Of a DNA stretch of 64,000 nucleotides, positions 27,934 to 38,631 are shown in pieces. How positions within the stretch are numbered: position 1 is the stretch's first letter; each line of letters starts with the position of its first letter. This DNA is from Rhizobium sp. G21 (GTDB lineage: Bacteria > Pseudomonadota > Alphaproteobacteria > Rhizobiales > Rhizobiaceae), in assembly GCF_014158035.1 (NCBI RefSeq), contig NZ_JACFXW010000001.1:1-64000 (forward strand), read 5' to 3'. Position numbers and translations under genes: made by a program. Below the pieces are notes generated by a model. That model made no database searches, was not told the DNA's origin, and saw only the letters and a list, made by a program, of their open reading frames with translations.

Positions 27934-29547
27934 ATGAAATTCGGACCTGTTCCGCTCGACGAGGCAGAGGGCGCGTTGCTGGCGCATTCTCTGAGGGCGG
28001 AAGGCCTCAACCTACCCAAAGGCAGACGTTTGACGCCAGACGATGTGACGGCGATCTCCGATGCGGGAATTGCCGAGGTGATCGTCGTGCGCCTCGACCC
28101 GGGCGACGTCGAGGAAGACGAGGCCGCGCAAGCGATCGCAGACGCCATACCAAAAGATCACCTCACATTTTCCCCGGCGACGACCGGCCGCGTCAATGTC
28201 TTCGCCGCCTGCAACGGCCTGTTTCGCGCCGATCGCGCCGTGGTGGATCGTCTCAACCGTCTCGATCCGGCCGTGACGCTCGCCACTCTGCGCGATCAAG
28301 CCGATGTCAAGGCGGGCGACATGGTGGCCACGATCAAGATCATTCCGCTCGCTGCGCCGGGCGCCGCCGTTTCCGCCGCCGTCGAGATTTTGGCGCAGGC
28401 GCGGCCATTCGAAATAAAGCCGTATGGAGCGCTCAAGGTCGGGCTGGTGGCGACCATGCTTCCGTCGCTGAAATCGACGGTGATGGACAAGACGGCGCAA
28501 CTTCTCAAAGCGCGGCTGTCCGCGTCGCGGAGCCGGCTCGATCGCGAAATTCGGGTTCCGCATCGCACAGAGGCGGTGGAGGATGCGATCGTCTCGCTGC
28601 TGCCGGATCACGATCTCGTCGTGGTGTTCGGCGCGTCGGCGATGACGGATTTCGACGACGTCATCCCGGCTGCGATCCGGATGGCGGGCGGGACGGTGAT
28701 CCAGGCGGGGTTGCCCGTGGATCCCGGCAATCTGCTCGTGTTCGGCGAGATCGACGGCAAGCCGGTGGTCGGCGCGCCGGGTTGCGCGCGCAGCCCGAAG
28801 GAGAACGCATTCGACTGGGTGCTTTCGCGGGTCATGGCGGGCGAATGGCCGACCGTCCATGAAATGACCGGCTGGGGCGTGGGAGGCTTGCTGATGGAAA
28901 TACCGACCCGGCCGAGGCCGCGACTCGGCGAGGCCAGACCCGAAGGCCTGCAAATCGAAGCGGTGATCCTGGCGGCCGGGCAGGGGCGGCGGATGGGACC
29001 GGAAGGCAGACATAAGCTTCTGGCCCTGTTCGACGGCGAGCCGCTGGTGCGGCGGACGGCGAGGGTCGCAAAGGAGGCCGGTTACGCGACGCCCCTGCTG
29101 GTTACGGGCCATCGCGCCGCCGAGATCGAAGCCGCGGTCGACGGTCTGGGATGTCGCGCCGTGTTCAATCCGGCCTATGAAGACGGCATGGCGTCGTCGT
29201 TGCGCGCCGGTCTGGCCGCCGCTGCGGACGCCGACGGGCTGCTCGTGCTTCTCGCGGACATGCCGGCAGTGACAGCGGAGGATATTACCTGCCTGACGCG
29301 GGCCTTCGTCGCGGCCGGAGGAAACTCGATCGTGCGGGCGGTGTCCAACGGCAAGCGCGGCAATCCGGTGATCCTGCCGAAATCGGTATTCCCGGCTGTC
29401 ATGAGGCTGGAGGGCGATATCGGCGCGCGTCCCGTCATCGAGAAAAGCGGTCTGCCCGTGCTCGACGTCGAAATCGGCCCCGCCGCGCATCTCGACACCG
29501 ATACGCCGGACGCCGTGATCGCGGCAGGCGGCGTTCTCGGTGCATAA
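27934..29547 (+). CDS. Molybdopterin-binding / MocA-like nucleotidyltransferase fusion
   Basis: A two-domain protein of the molybdenum cofactor pathway. Residues 1-335 form a molybdopterin-binding domain of the MoaB/MogA type (DLVVVFGASAMTDFDDVIPAAI, GAPGCARSPKENAFDW). Residues 345-537 form a MobA/MocA-type nucleotidyltransferase with EAVILAAGQGRRMG, the KLL lysine context, and LVLLADMPAVTAEDI. MocA enzymes attach CMP to molybdopterin for xanthine dehydrogenase-type enzymes. The fusion occurs in other rhizobia and usually sits near xdh or cox-type genes; no such gene is in this window. Confidence 0.87.
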   Translation: MKFGPVPLDEAEGALLAHSLRAEGLNLPKGRRLTPDDVTAISDAGIAEVIVVRLDPGDVEEDEAAQAIADAIPKDHLTFSPATTGRVNVFAACNGLFRADRAVVDRLNRLDPAVTLATLRDQADVKAGDMVATIKIIPLAAPGAAVSAAVEILAQARPFEIKPYGALKVGLVATMLPSLKSTVMDKTAQLLKARLSASRSRLDREIRVPHRTEAVEDAIVSLLPDHDLVVVFGASAMTDFDDVIPAAIRMAGGTVIQAGLPVDPGNLLVFGEIDGKPVVGAPGCARSPKENAFDWVLSRVMAGEWPTVHEMTGWGVGGLLMEIPTRPRPRLGEARPEGLQIEAVILAAGQGRRMGPEGRHKLLALFDGEPLVRRTARVAKEAGYATPLLVTGHRAAEIEAAVDGLGCRAVFNPAYEDGMASSLRAGLAAAADADGLLVLLADMPAVTAEDITCLTRAFVAAGGNSIVRAVSNGKRGNPVILPKSVFPAVMRLEGDIGARPVIEKSGLPVLDVEIGPAAHLDTDTPDAVIAAGGVLGA

Positions 29548-29560
29548 CTCTCTTAAAACT

Positions 29561-29575
29561 TGACAGATTAATTCA
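29561..29575 (+). promoter_or_regulatory. Putative RirA iron-responsive operator
   Basis: TGACAGATTAATTCA fits TGA-N9-TCA, the iron-responsive operator bound by the Fe-S repressor RirA in rhizobia. It begins about 108 bp upstream of the TonB-dependent receptor start, beside a TTGACA hexamer at 29560-29565, so it could overlap a promoter. Binding is inferred from the motif and the iron-related target. Confidence 0.5.
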
Positions 29576-29668
29576 TGATATGCGAATTGCTTCTGGTCGG
29601 CCGCGGGGGTCGATGAAGCAGTCGCCAGCCAGTCGCCGCCTACGGCACAAGCCAGGACTTCCGATCGC

Positions 29669-31800
29669 ATGGGGTGTATCGTGGGTTTGAAGCGCTTGGC
29701 CGCCATTTTCATGGCCGGAACCGCTGTCGTGTTCGTGTCGGCTCAACTGGCGCAGGCGCAGGACGCCCGAAGCGCGCCCACCGAGGAAACCACCAGCGAC
29801 GGCGCAACCAAGCTCAAACGACTGGTGATCACCACGACGCCGGGCGAAGGCGACATCACGGATTCGGCCGCGCCGGTCTCGCAGATCAGCGCCGAGGATT
29901 TTCAACAGCGTTACAACGGCAACATCAACACCGCACTGCGCGCCAAGGCGGGCACCTTCACCCGCGAAGGCGCCGAACAGCCGGGCGTGTCCGTCAATAT
30001 CCGCGGCATGCAGGGCATGGGCCGCGTCAACACCATGATCGACGGGGTGCCGCAGACCTTCCGCAATCTTTCGGGCCATGGCGGCAGCTTCGACAACATG
30101 GCTTACGTCGATCCCAACATGCTGGCCGGCGCGGATATCTCCCGCGGCGCAGTCAGCGGCGCCGAAGGGCTCGGAACCTTGTCGGGATCGGCCAATCTCC
30201 GCACCGTCGGCATCGACGACGTCCTGCTGGAAGGCAAGAGCGAAGGCCTGATGACGACGCTGCGCACCGGGACCAACGGATACTATTTCTCACGGCTGAC
30301 CGCCGCCGGCATCCGCCGCGACGTCGGCGAGAGCGGTGATTTCTCGGTGATGGGCGCCGTCTCCGGCAGCAATTTCGGCAACTACGAAAACGGCGACGGG
30401 CAGGATTATCCCTACGACGCTTCGCAGCAGCCGCGTTCGGCGCTGATGAAGGTGACGATCGCGCCCGACGACACGCATTCGCTCGATCTGGGCGGCGTCT
30501 ATTACAAGAACGCCTTCGACGTCGAAAGCGCCGGCTATCGCTGGCATATCGAGAACCAGACCTATTCAGCCAAATACGCCTATACGCCGGGCGACAACCT
30601 GATCGACTTGCGCGTCAATGCTTACGCCAATTTCACCGATGTGAAACTGGACTCCCTGACGGGTGACGGCGTCTTCGACGGTCGTGACGGTCGCGACACC
30701 GGGTTGGGCGTCGACATCAGCAACACCAGTCTCTGGGATGTCACCGACGACACCGAGGTCAAGTTCAACTATGGCGCGGCGCTCAATTCCGACGAGTACA
30801 AGGGCAATGAGCAAAGCGGCGCAAATCCCGACGGCAAGCTGGTCAAGAGCGGCGCTTTCGGCGACGCGACGCTGACGTATGGCATGTTCGGACTGACCAC
30901 CGGGCTGCGCTATGACCATTACAGCCTGAGCGGCGTCGCCTCGGGCGCGCCGGACGACTGCGCCAACGGCTATTGCGGCGGCGACGCGATCGATCGGTCG
31001 GGGGCAAGTGGAACCCCAAGATCGGCGGAACCTTCACGCCGGTGGATTGGGCGCAATTCTACGCCACCTACGCTCATACGATGCGTCCGCCGACTACGTC
31101 AGAACTGTTCTATCCCGGCGGGCATAATTTCAACGGCGTCGGCGACCCGATCAACAACAATCCCAATCTCGTTCCCGAAGAACAGAAGGGGCTCGACATC
31201 GGCGTCAATCTGATGGGCGAGGGCCTGCTGAGCGCGACCGACAAGGGCCATCTCAAGATCGGTTATTTCTACAACCGCATCGAGAACTACATCACCTATG
31301 GCTATGACGCCAACAACGACGCCAAGTGGATCAATCTGGCCGGCGAGACCATCATGCAGGGCGTGGAAATCGAGGGCGGTTACGACACGGGCCGCCTCTA
31401 CGCCAATATCTCCCTTACCATCGCCGATACAGACCAGCCCCTGGGCCTGGCCGCCGGCTTCGGCAATGACGTCGGCACTCTCCCGGACGACTTCGGCATG
31501 CTGGATGTCGGAGCGCGATTCCTCGAGGAAAAGCTCACCGTGGGCGGTCGCGTTCGTTACGTCGGCGACAGTATCCAGGCCTATGTCAACGAGGAGCAGA
31601 GCCTGGAGCGGCCCGCCTATACTCTGTTCGACCTCTACGGCTCCTACAAGGTCAGCAAGCATTTCGAGACCTTCTTCACTGTCGAGAACCTGTTCGACAA
31701 GGCCTACTGGACGGCCAATACCGGCACCGGCGACATTCTGAGCGGCATCACCAATGGTCGCGGCAGGACCATCATGGTGGGGGCGACGACCCGGTTCTGA
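29669..31800 (+). CDS. TonB-dependent haem/hemoglobin-type receptor, frameshifted
   Basis: Outer-membrane receptor for active iron or haem uptake. There is a signal peptide at residues 1-33, a TonB-box-like LKRLVITTTPGEGD, a plug domain (VSVNIRGMQGMGRVNTMIDGVPQT) and a 22-strand barrel ending in phenylalanine. The barrel has TMRPPTTSELFYPGG and NNNPNLVPEE, close to the FRAP and NPNL boxes of haem receptors. The frame is broken at five G at 31000-31004; a sixth G joins DAIDRSG to GKWNPKIGGTF and gives about 710 residues. A RirA-like box lies upstream. Confidence 0.85.
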
Positions 31801-31865
31801 GAGGCGCGCTTGACGCCTCCGCGTCGCCCGTCGATAGTCTCGCCGACTGGCGTGGGGAAAACGGC

Positions 31866-32186
31866 ATGGACGTCGACGATATCCAGGATCTGTTTCGGGC
31901 CGTCGGCCCGGTGTCGATCCGCCGCATGTTCGGCGGCAAGGGCATCTATGCCGACGGCATGATCATCGCCATCGACCTCTTCGACGGCATCATGCTCAAG
32001 GGCGACAAGGAAGCCGGGCGGCTCTACGAGGAGGCCGGATCGTCGCAATGGACCTATACGCACAATAAGTCAGGCAAGCCGGTCGCCATGCCCTACTGGC
32101 CGATTCCCGGCGCAGCCTATGACGATCCCGACGAAGCCGCGCATTGGGTGAGGATCGCCTATGAGGCCGCGCGCCGTCTGTCGTGA
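31866..32186 (+). CDS. TfoX/Sxy N-terminal-domain protein
   Basis: A 106-residue single-domain protein matching the N-terminal half of TfoX/Sxy (LFRAVGPVSIRRMFGGKGIYADGMIIA, GDKEAGRLYEEAGSSQWTY). In gammaproteobacteria full-length Sxy activates competence genes, but stand-alone N-terminal domains are common in alphaproteobacteria and their role is unknown. It follows the receptor gene by 65 bp on the same strand. Confidence 0.8.
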   Translation: MDVDDIQDLFRAVGPVSIRRMFGGKGIYADGMIIAIDLFDGIMLKGDKEAGRLYEEAGSSQWTYTHNKSGKPVAMPYWPIPGAAYDDPDEAAHWVRIAYEAARRLS

Positions 32187-32298
32187 GGCGCCGCGTTTCG
32201 CAGAGCTTTTTCATCGCATGCGGCTGTTTGCATAGTCGCGCCCGTTTGAAAGCCGGCAAGTCGCCCGCGTATTCTCCGGACGAAAAGGGAGACGCGCC

Positions 32299-32976
32299 AT
32301 GACCTTAGCTTACGCCTTCGTCGGTTTCGACATCGACAAGATCGACTATCACAGCATTACGACAGCTTCTCAGTTCACCACCGAGAAAAAGGAATTCGCC
32401 GCCTTTTACGCCAATGGATATGAGGAGCATTTCGTCGGCAAAAACCTGACCTACGATGCAGACGGACGGCTGACGGGCGGCGTCGTGACCTCCTACGAAG
32501 CCCGGTTCGGCGACACGGTCTTCTATATGGAGTTCAGCGTCGCCGCGACCAGAATTCAAACCGCCATCGATACGGTCTCCACGAAGGACGACATGGCGCT
32601 GATGGCGACGATCTTCAAGGGCAAGGACTGGCTCTACGGCTCGGAAGACGACGATGTCTTGAAAGCCTTCGGCGGCAATGACCGGATCGACGGGCACGGG
32701 GGCGACGACGTGTTGAGCGGCGGCGCGGGCAAAGACGTGTTCGTCTTTTCCAAGTATCACGGCAAGGACGAAATTACCGACTTCGAGGCGCGCGACACCC
32801 ATTCCGGGCATGATCGCATCGACCTCAGGGAGGCCGGCAAAGACTACACCTTCGTCGATCTCAAGACGATGATGGCGCAGCATGGCGGCGATGTCGTCAT
32901 CGATTTCGGCAAGGCCGAACTGACGCTCGACGACGTGAAACTGTCACAGCTCGGCCGCGGCGATTTCCTGCTTTGA
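32299..32976 (+). CDS. Short RTX-type calcium-binding protein
   Basis: A 225-residue protein. The N-terminal 100 residues form a beta-rich region of unknown function. After it come RTX repeats (YGSEDDDVLKAFGGNDRIDGHGGDDVLSGGAGKDVF) and a tail ending in RGDFLL like type I secretion substrates. The domain after the repeats (GKDEITDF, HDRIDL, GGDVVIDFGKAELTLDDV) parallels that of the RTX protein at 22564. No exporter is nearby. Confidence 0.8.
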   Translation: MTLAYAFVGFDIDKIDYHSITTASQFTTEKKEFAAFYANGYEEHFVGKNLTYDADGRLTGGVVTSYEARFGDTVFYMEFSVAATRIQTAIDTVSTKDDMALMATIFKGKDWLYGSEDDDVLKAFGGNDRIDGHGGDDVLSGGAGKDVFVFSKYHGKDEITDFEARDTHSGHDRIDLREAGKDYTFVDLKTMMAQHGGDVVIDFGKAELTLDDVKLSQLGRGDFLL

Positions 32977-33010
32977 CTTGTTCAACCGGGGCCTGCTTTA
33001 CGCGGGCCCC

Positions 33011-33430
33011 TCAGCGCAACGGGGCTTTGGTCAACATGGCCACGGCGTCGGCCGCGAAGCGTGACAGCGGTTGCGGCAGCGCATCGACGGGGAACCAGCC
33101 GAATTCCGGCAGTTTCTCCGGCTCGGTCACCCGAGCTTCGCCGGAAAACTCAACGGCGCGATAGATCAGCGACAGCCAGTGCTGTCCTTCGTCTCCAAAG
33201 ATCTGTTCGGAAAGACCGAGAAATTCGACCGAGCGGATCGATAGTCCGCTCTCTTCCTCGGCTTCGCGGCGCACGGCGTCGATGGCGGCCTCGAGATGAT
33301 CGATCTTGCCGCCGACGATGTTCCAATGCCCGGCCTCGGGCGGCCGCACGCGACGATAGAGAAGGAGCCTGGCGTCCCGTATGATGACGAGGCCGACGCC
33401 GACTCCGGGAAAATCCTCGCCGGGCCGCAT
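33011..33430 (-). CDS. NUDIX hydrolase
   Basis: A 139-residue pyrophosphohydrolase. The Nudix box GX5EX7REUXEEXGU is complete from the G of GGKIDHLE to EEESGL, with metal-binding glutamates in REAEEESG. The substrate, probably a nucleoside diphosphate derivative, cannot be told. Its ATG lies one base after the rhlE stop codon, so it is likely co-transcribed and translationally coupled with the helicase. Confidence 0.87.
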   Translation of the reverse strand: MRPGEDFPGVGVGLVIIRDARLLLYRRVRPPEAGHWNIVGGKIDHLEAAIDAVRREAEEESGLSIRSVEFLGLSEQIFGDEGQHWLSLIYRAVEFSGEARVTEPEKLPEFGWFPVDALPQPLSRFAADAVAMLTKAPLR

Positions 33431-33431
33431 C

Positions 33432-34931
<1,500 letters not shown>

Positions 34932-35079
34932 AGGAAATGACTTTTCCGTTGTTGGCGTTTATTTACCCTGGAATCTGTCCAGCGCTGCTGGATAAGCTGC
35001 GTGGGGCATAATCGTTAACGACCAGCAAGTCAAGAAAATCACGGTCTTGGAGGCGATTAGCCTTAACGTGGCGACATTA

Positions 35080-35687
35080 TCAACGCGCCGCCACGGCGAT
35101 GACCCCGGTTCCGATCATCACGGAGCCGGCGGCGCGGTTCACCCTGCGAGCGACGACCGGCGAGGTCATCAGGCGGCTGCTCTTGCTCGCGATGAACAGA
35201 TGCCCGGCAATCACCACCGCCTCCACGAGGAGAATGACCAGGGCGAGCTCCAGCGCCAGCGCCGGGCCGATATCGGCGCCGACGACATTGGGAAGCAGTG
35301 CGACATAGAAAAGCGGCATTTTCGGATTGCCGAGATTGAGCAGCACGCCCGATGTGTAAGCCGGAAGAAGACCGCGGTCACGGCTGCGTTGGGCGAGATC
35401 CGCAGCGTCGGGTCTGGCGGTCCACAGACGTATGCCGGTCCAGATCAGCCAGATCGCTCCGGCATAACGAAGCACGGTCATGACGAAGCCCATCTCGCTG
35501 GCGATGACCGAGAGGCCGAACACCGCTGCGACGAGAAAGATCAGGATGCCGGTCACCGTGCCCAGTCCATAGGCGAGACCGGACGTCCATCCATGAGATA
35601 TGGTGCGGGCGACGATGGTCAGGTTGTCGGGCCCGGGGCTGGCGGCGAACACGAAGAAGGCGAGCGCGAAGGCGACGATATGTCCAT
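35080..35687 (-). CDS. LysE/RhtB-family amino acid exporter, probably frameshifted at the start
   Basis: Inner-membrane exporter. It has the family N-terminal motif FAASPGPDNLTIVARTISHG and six hydrophobic segments. The continuous frame only starts at a GTG at 35652, inside the first helix. An ATG at 35687, with AGGAG eight bases upstream, would encode MDHIVAFALAFFVFAASPGPDN if one base is restored at about 35679-35684. The full protein would be about 203 residues, the normal length. Substrate unknown. Confidence 0.8.
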
Positions 35688-35740
35688 GACCGAGCTCCTG
35701 TTTCGCATCTGTGGAAGCAAGAGCCGCGCCAGACGCCCGC

Positions 35741-37039
35741 TCAGCGAATATAGGTGTCGAGTTTCATTCCGGCGTTGAGAAAGCGCAAGGGGTCGACGGC
35801 GCGGCCGTTGCGGCGCACTTCATAATGCAGGTGTGGCCCGGTGGAGCGGCCGGTGGAGCCGGAGAGCGCGATGATGTCGCCGTCGGCGATCTTCTGCCCC
35901 TTGTCGACGAGGATGCGGGAGAGGTGGCCATAGCGGGTGGTGACGCCGTTGCCGTGATCGATTTCCACCATGATGCCGTAGCCGCCGGCCGGACCGGCGG
36001 CGATCACCGTCCCTGCGCCGGTCGCGAACACCTTGCCGCCGGTCTTCTGGCGGAAGTCAATGCCGGCATGCATGGCGAGCTTGCCGAAAAACGGGTCGAT
36101 ACGGTTGCCGAACAGCGAGGTGATCTCACGCCCGGGGGCCGGATTGGCGAAGGGCAGCGTTTCGGCGTAGGATTTCACGCGCTCGAATTTCTGCAGCGCC
36201 AGGTCGAGATCGCTGAGCGAATCCTCGAACATGTCGCCGGTTTCCGGCGGCATATAGGGGCCGCCGATGGCGGTGTCGGCATTGAAATCGGCCGAGGCGA
36301 CGTCGCTCGGCAAGCGGAAGCCGGTGTTGGCGAGGATAGACTGGATCCTGTCGGCGCGTTCGCGGGCGTCGGCGGCGAGCGATTGGATATGGGCGAGTTG
36401 CTGGCGCTCGATCGATTTCAGCGACAGCGTCACCTTGGTAAACAGGCGGTCGGCGCGATCGGCGATGTCGCTCTTTCCGGGTTGCGGGGCGAGGGACGCA
36501 GACTTCTCTGGCGCCTGCGCCAGCCGCTCCCGCGACAGCAACGTCTTGAACGACGAAAGCGGCGAGAAGGAGGAGTGCTCCTCCTCGGGGACGAAGGCCT
36601 TGACGGGGGCGGCGTCCGGCGGCGTCGCATCCAGCCCGGCGCCCTCGGCCCGTTGCAGCACGTCGCCGATCTTGCCCTGGCGGGAGCTCAGCGCCATCTG
36701 CTGTTCGAGCAGCTTTTCGACCTTGTTTTCGACCACCTGCTGGTCGAGCAATTGCCGGGAGGTGATGCGGTCGACCTGGGCGCGGAGCGCGGCGATGCGG
36801 TCTTCGTAATCATGCTGCATGCGCGCCTGGCGGGCCATGGCTGCCCCCATTAGGTCGTCACGCAGCACGAGATAGGCGGTGGCGCCGAGATAGCCGAGCG
36901 ACAGGAAGGCGACGCCCGCCGCCGCGAGCGCCGTCATCCAGGGTCGGACCGTCATGTGCCGAACCTTTTCGCCGCTCGCGAGAATGAGCAGATGCTGCTG
37001 CCGCCTCCGGCCGAATGTCTTGCTTGCTCCGTCCGACAC
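35741..37039 (-). CDS. M23-family peptidoglycan endopeptidase (LytM domain)
   Basis: Envelope protein with a basic cytoplasmic start, one transmembrane helix (MTALAAAGVAFLSLGYLGATAYLVL), a long coiled-coil-rich periplasmic region and a C-terminal M23 peptidase domain. Zinc/active-site motifs are HAGIDF and HLHYEV in GPHLHYEV, with the third histidine in RYGHLS. Such proteins cut peptidoglycan cross-bridges or activate amidases during division. The GTG at 37039 was preferred; a TTG at 37048 is possible. A CtrA-like box lies about 90 bp upstream. Confidence 0.87.
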   Translation of the reverse strand: MSDGASKTFGRRRQQHLLILASGEKVRHMTVRPWMTALAAAGVAFLSLGYLGATAYLVLRDDLMGAAMARQARMQHDYEDRIAALRAQVDRITSRQLLDQQVVENKVEKLLEQQMALSSRQGKIGDVLQRAEGAGLDATPPDAAPVKAFVPEEEHSSFSPLSSFKTLLSRERLAQAPEKSASLAPQPGKSDIADRADRLFTKVTLSLKSIERQQLAHIQSLAADARERADRIQSILANTGFRLPSDVASADFNADTAIGGPYMPPETGDMFEDSLSDLDLALQKFERVKSYAETLPFANPAPGREITSLFGNRIDPFFGKLAMHAGIDFRQKTGGKVFATGAGTVIAAGPAGGYGIMVEIDHGNGVTTRYGHLSRILVDKGQKIADGDIIALSGSTGRSTGPHLHYEVRRNGRAVDPLRFLNAGMKLDTYIR

Positions 37040-37126
37040 GCCCGCCAACCTCGTGATCTGAAACCGGCCGCTGCGACGGTTCCGACGTTCCCCTGGATTC
37101 CTTGGTCGGATTAGAATTTATTAGGG

Positions 37127-37141
37127 TTAACGAAAGGTTAA
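37127..37141 (-). promoter_or_regulatory. Putative CtrA-binding box
   Basis: TTAACGAAAGGTTAA is an exact TTAA-N7-TTAA full site about 90 bp upstream of the M23 peptidase start, in a 136-bp gap after the DUF455 gene. It is the second CtrA-type box in the window, and both precede cell-wall enzymes. Confidence 0.55.
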
Positions 37142-37175
37142 GTTTGCGGTCCGCAATGCAGAAATCGAAGGGATG

Positions 37176-38002
37176 TCAGGCGTTTCCGAGCGGGGACAGC
37201 GTACGGTAGAAACTGGGCGTGAGACCAGCGGCTGCGCGGGCGAGATCGTTGAATGGCGGTTTCAATCCGCCTCTGAAGTTTTCGCGCACCAGGGACTGGA
37301 AGGCTACGGCTGGGTCCTTCTTCTCGCGGGCGCAGAGGAAGCGAAACCACTTGGCGCCCACCGCGACATGGCCCTTTTCGTCTTCGTAGATCACATCGAA
37401 GACCTTGGCGCTCTCTTCGTCGCCGAGTTCCCGCAGGCTGTCGCGCATCGACGGCGTCACGTCGAGGCCGCGGGCTTCCAGAATGAGCGGCACGACGGCG
37501 AGCCGTGCGGTCAACGAATTGCGCGTCGAATGCGCCGCCTCCCATAGGCCGTCGTGGGCGGGCAGGTCGCCATAGTCGGCGCCCAATTGTCTGAGTCGGT
37601 CGCGGACCATCAGGAAATGCTTGGCCTCTTCGAAGGCGACCATCATCCAACCGTCGAAGAAGGAGCGCGGCACAAGCTGGTCGGCGAAGCGCGCGACGAT
37701 GTCGAGCGCGAGATCGACCGCATTGAGTTCGATATGGCAGATGGCGTGCAGCAGCGCGATGCGTCCATGCGCCGTGTGCAGTGAGCGCTTCTTCATCTTG
37801 TTCGGGGGACGAGCGCTGGCTTTTCCGGTCGGCCGGGCCTAACGGGCAGTTGCGGATCGAGCGGCGACCTCAGCGAGAGCGATCGCGCGGCCCACAGTCG
37901 ATGCGTCTGGCGCGTCAGCGCCATCTTGCGGTCGAGATCCGCTTGGGCCACGCCGGCGATCGCGCCGGCGCGCAGGCTGTCGATGGTGAAATCGTCTGTC
38001 AT
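37176..38002 (-). CDS. Ferritin-like DUF455 protein, frameshifted
   Basis: A ferritin-fold protein of about 275 residues. The N-terminus is MTDDFTIDSLRAGAIAGVAQADLDRKM, and the helical core has iron-ligand-like glutamates in HIELNAVDLALD, AFEEAKHFLMVRDRL and YEDEKGHVAVG. The frame breaks at a run of five G at 37804-37808; a sixth would join EKPALVP to NKMKKRSLHTAHGRIALLHA. Both halves are clearly one gene. The function of DUF455 is not established. Confidence 0.82.
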
Positions 38003-38045
38003 TGGAATCGGATGTCCGCATGAGCTCACATTCCGATTCCACTTA

Positions 38046-38513
38046 TTAAAGCGACTTCACCGCTTCAAGGACTTCCTCCGCGTGGCCGGCCACTTTGACT
38101 TTCGGCCAGACCTTGAGGATCACGCCGTCCGCGCCGATCAGGACCGTCGTGCGCTCCACGCCCATGTATTTCTTGCCATACATGCTCTTCTCAGCCCAGA
38201 CGCCATAGGCGGCGAGCGTTTCGGTGCTTTCGTCGGAGGCGAGGATGACGCCGAGAGAGTGCTTCTTGCAGAAATTGTCGTGCTTCCTGACGCTGTCGGG
38301 GGACATGCCGATCACGACGGCGCCGGCGGCTTCGAACTCCGGCAGAAGGCGCGTAAAATCGATGGCTTCGATCGTGCAGCCCTCGGTATTGTCCTTCGGA
38401 TAAAAATAGAGCACCACTTTCTTGCCAGATTGTTCGGCGAGGGACACGCTGCCGCCGCCGTCGCGCGGCAGGGTGAATTGCGGGGCTTTGTCACCGGCTT
38501 TGAGTTCGGCCAT
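38046..38513 (-). CDS. bcp: Thioredoxin-dependent peroxiredoxin (Bcp/PrxQ)
   Basis: Reduces hydroperoxides. The peroxidatic cysteine is in DNTEGCTIEAIDF. The resolving cysteine that many Bcp proteins have five residues later is replaced by Ile. Another cysteine in RKHDNFCKKHSL lies where the alpha-3 resolving cysteine of the other PrxQ subtype sits, so an atypical 2-Cys mechanism is likely. The start at 38513 (MAELKAGDKAPQFTL) is the family start; 155 residues. Confidence 0.88.
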   Translation of the reverse strand: MAELKAGDKAPQFTLPRDGGGSVSLAEQSGKKVVLYFYPKDNTEGCTIEAIDFTRLLPEFEAAGAVVIGMSPDSVRKHDNFCKKHSLGVILASDESTETLAAYGVWAEKSMYGKKYMGVERTTVLIGADGVILKVWPKVKVAGHAEEVLEAVKSL

Positions 38514-38631
38514 GGCGTTTATCGTGCCTTTCTCAGCATCCACGCTGTGCAAATCGTTCTATTGAGATATGAGCGGTTCGTCGGAATCGCGACAACGTAT
38601 ATACGATGTTCGACCGAGAGAGGTTTGCGGC

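Noticed and set aside
26061..28148. A 695-codon open frame antisense to nadE
   Set aside because: Its composition is that of a reverse-strand shadow, and the plus strand encodes complete NAD+ synthetase.
29560..29585. A full sigma-70 promoter at TTGACA 29560
   Set aside because: The -35-like hexamer is good, but no -10 element at 16-18 bp spacing is convincing, so only the operator-like box is reported.
28012..29712. A long open frame antisense to the MocA fusion
   Set aside because: His/Arg-rich shadow; the plus strand frame has clear domains.
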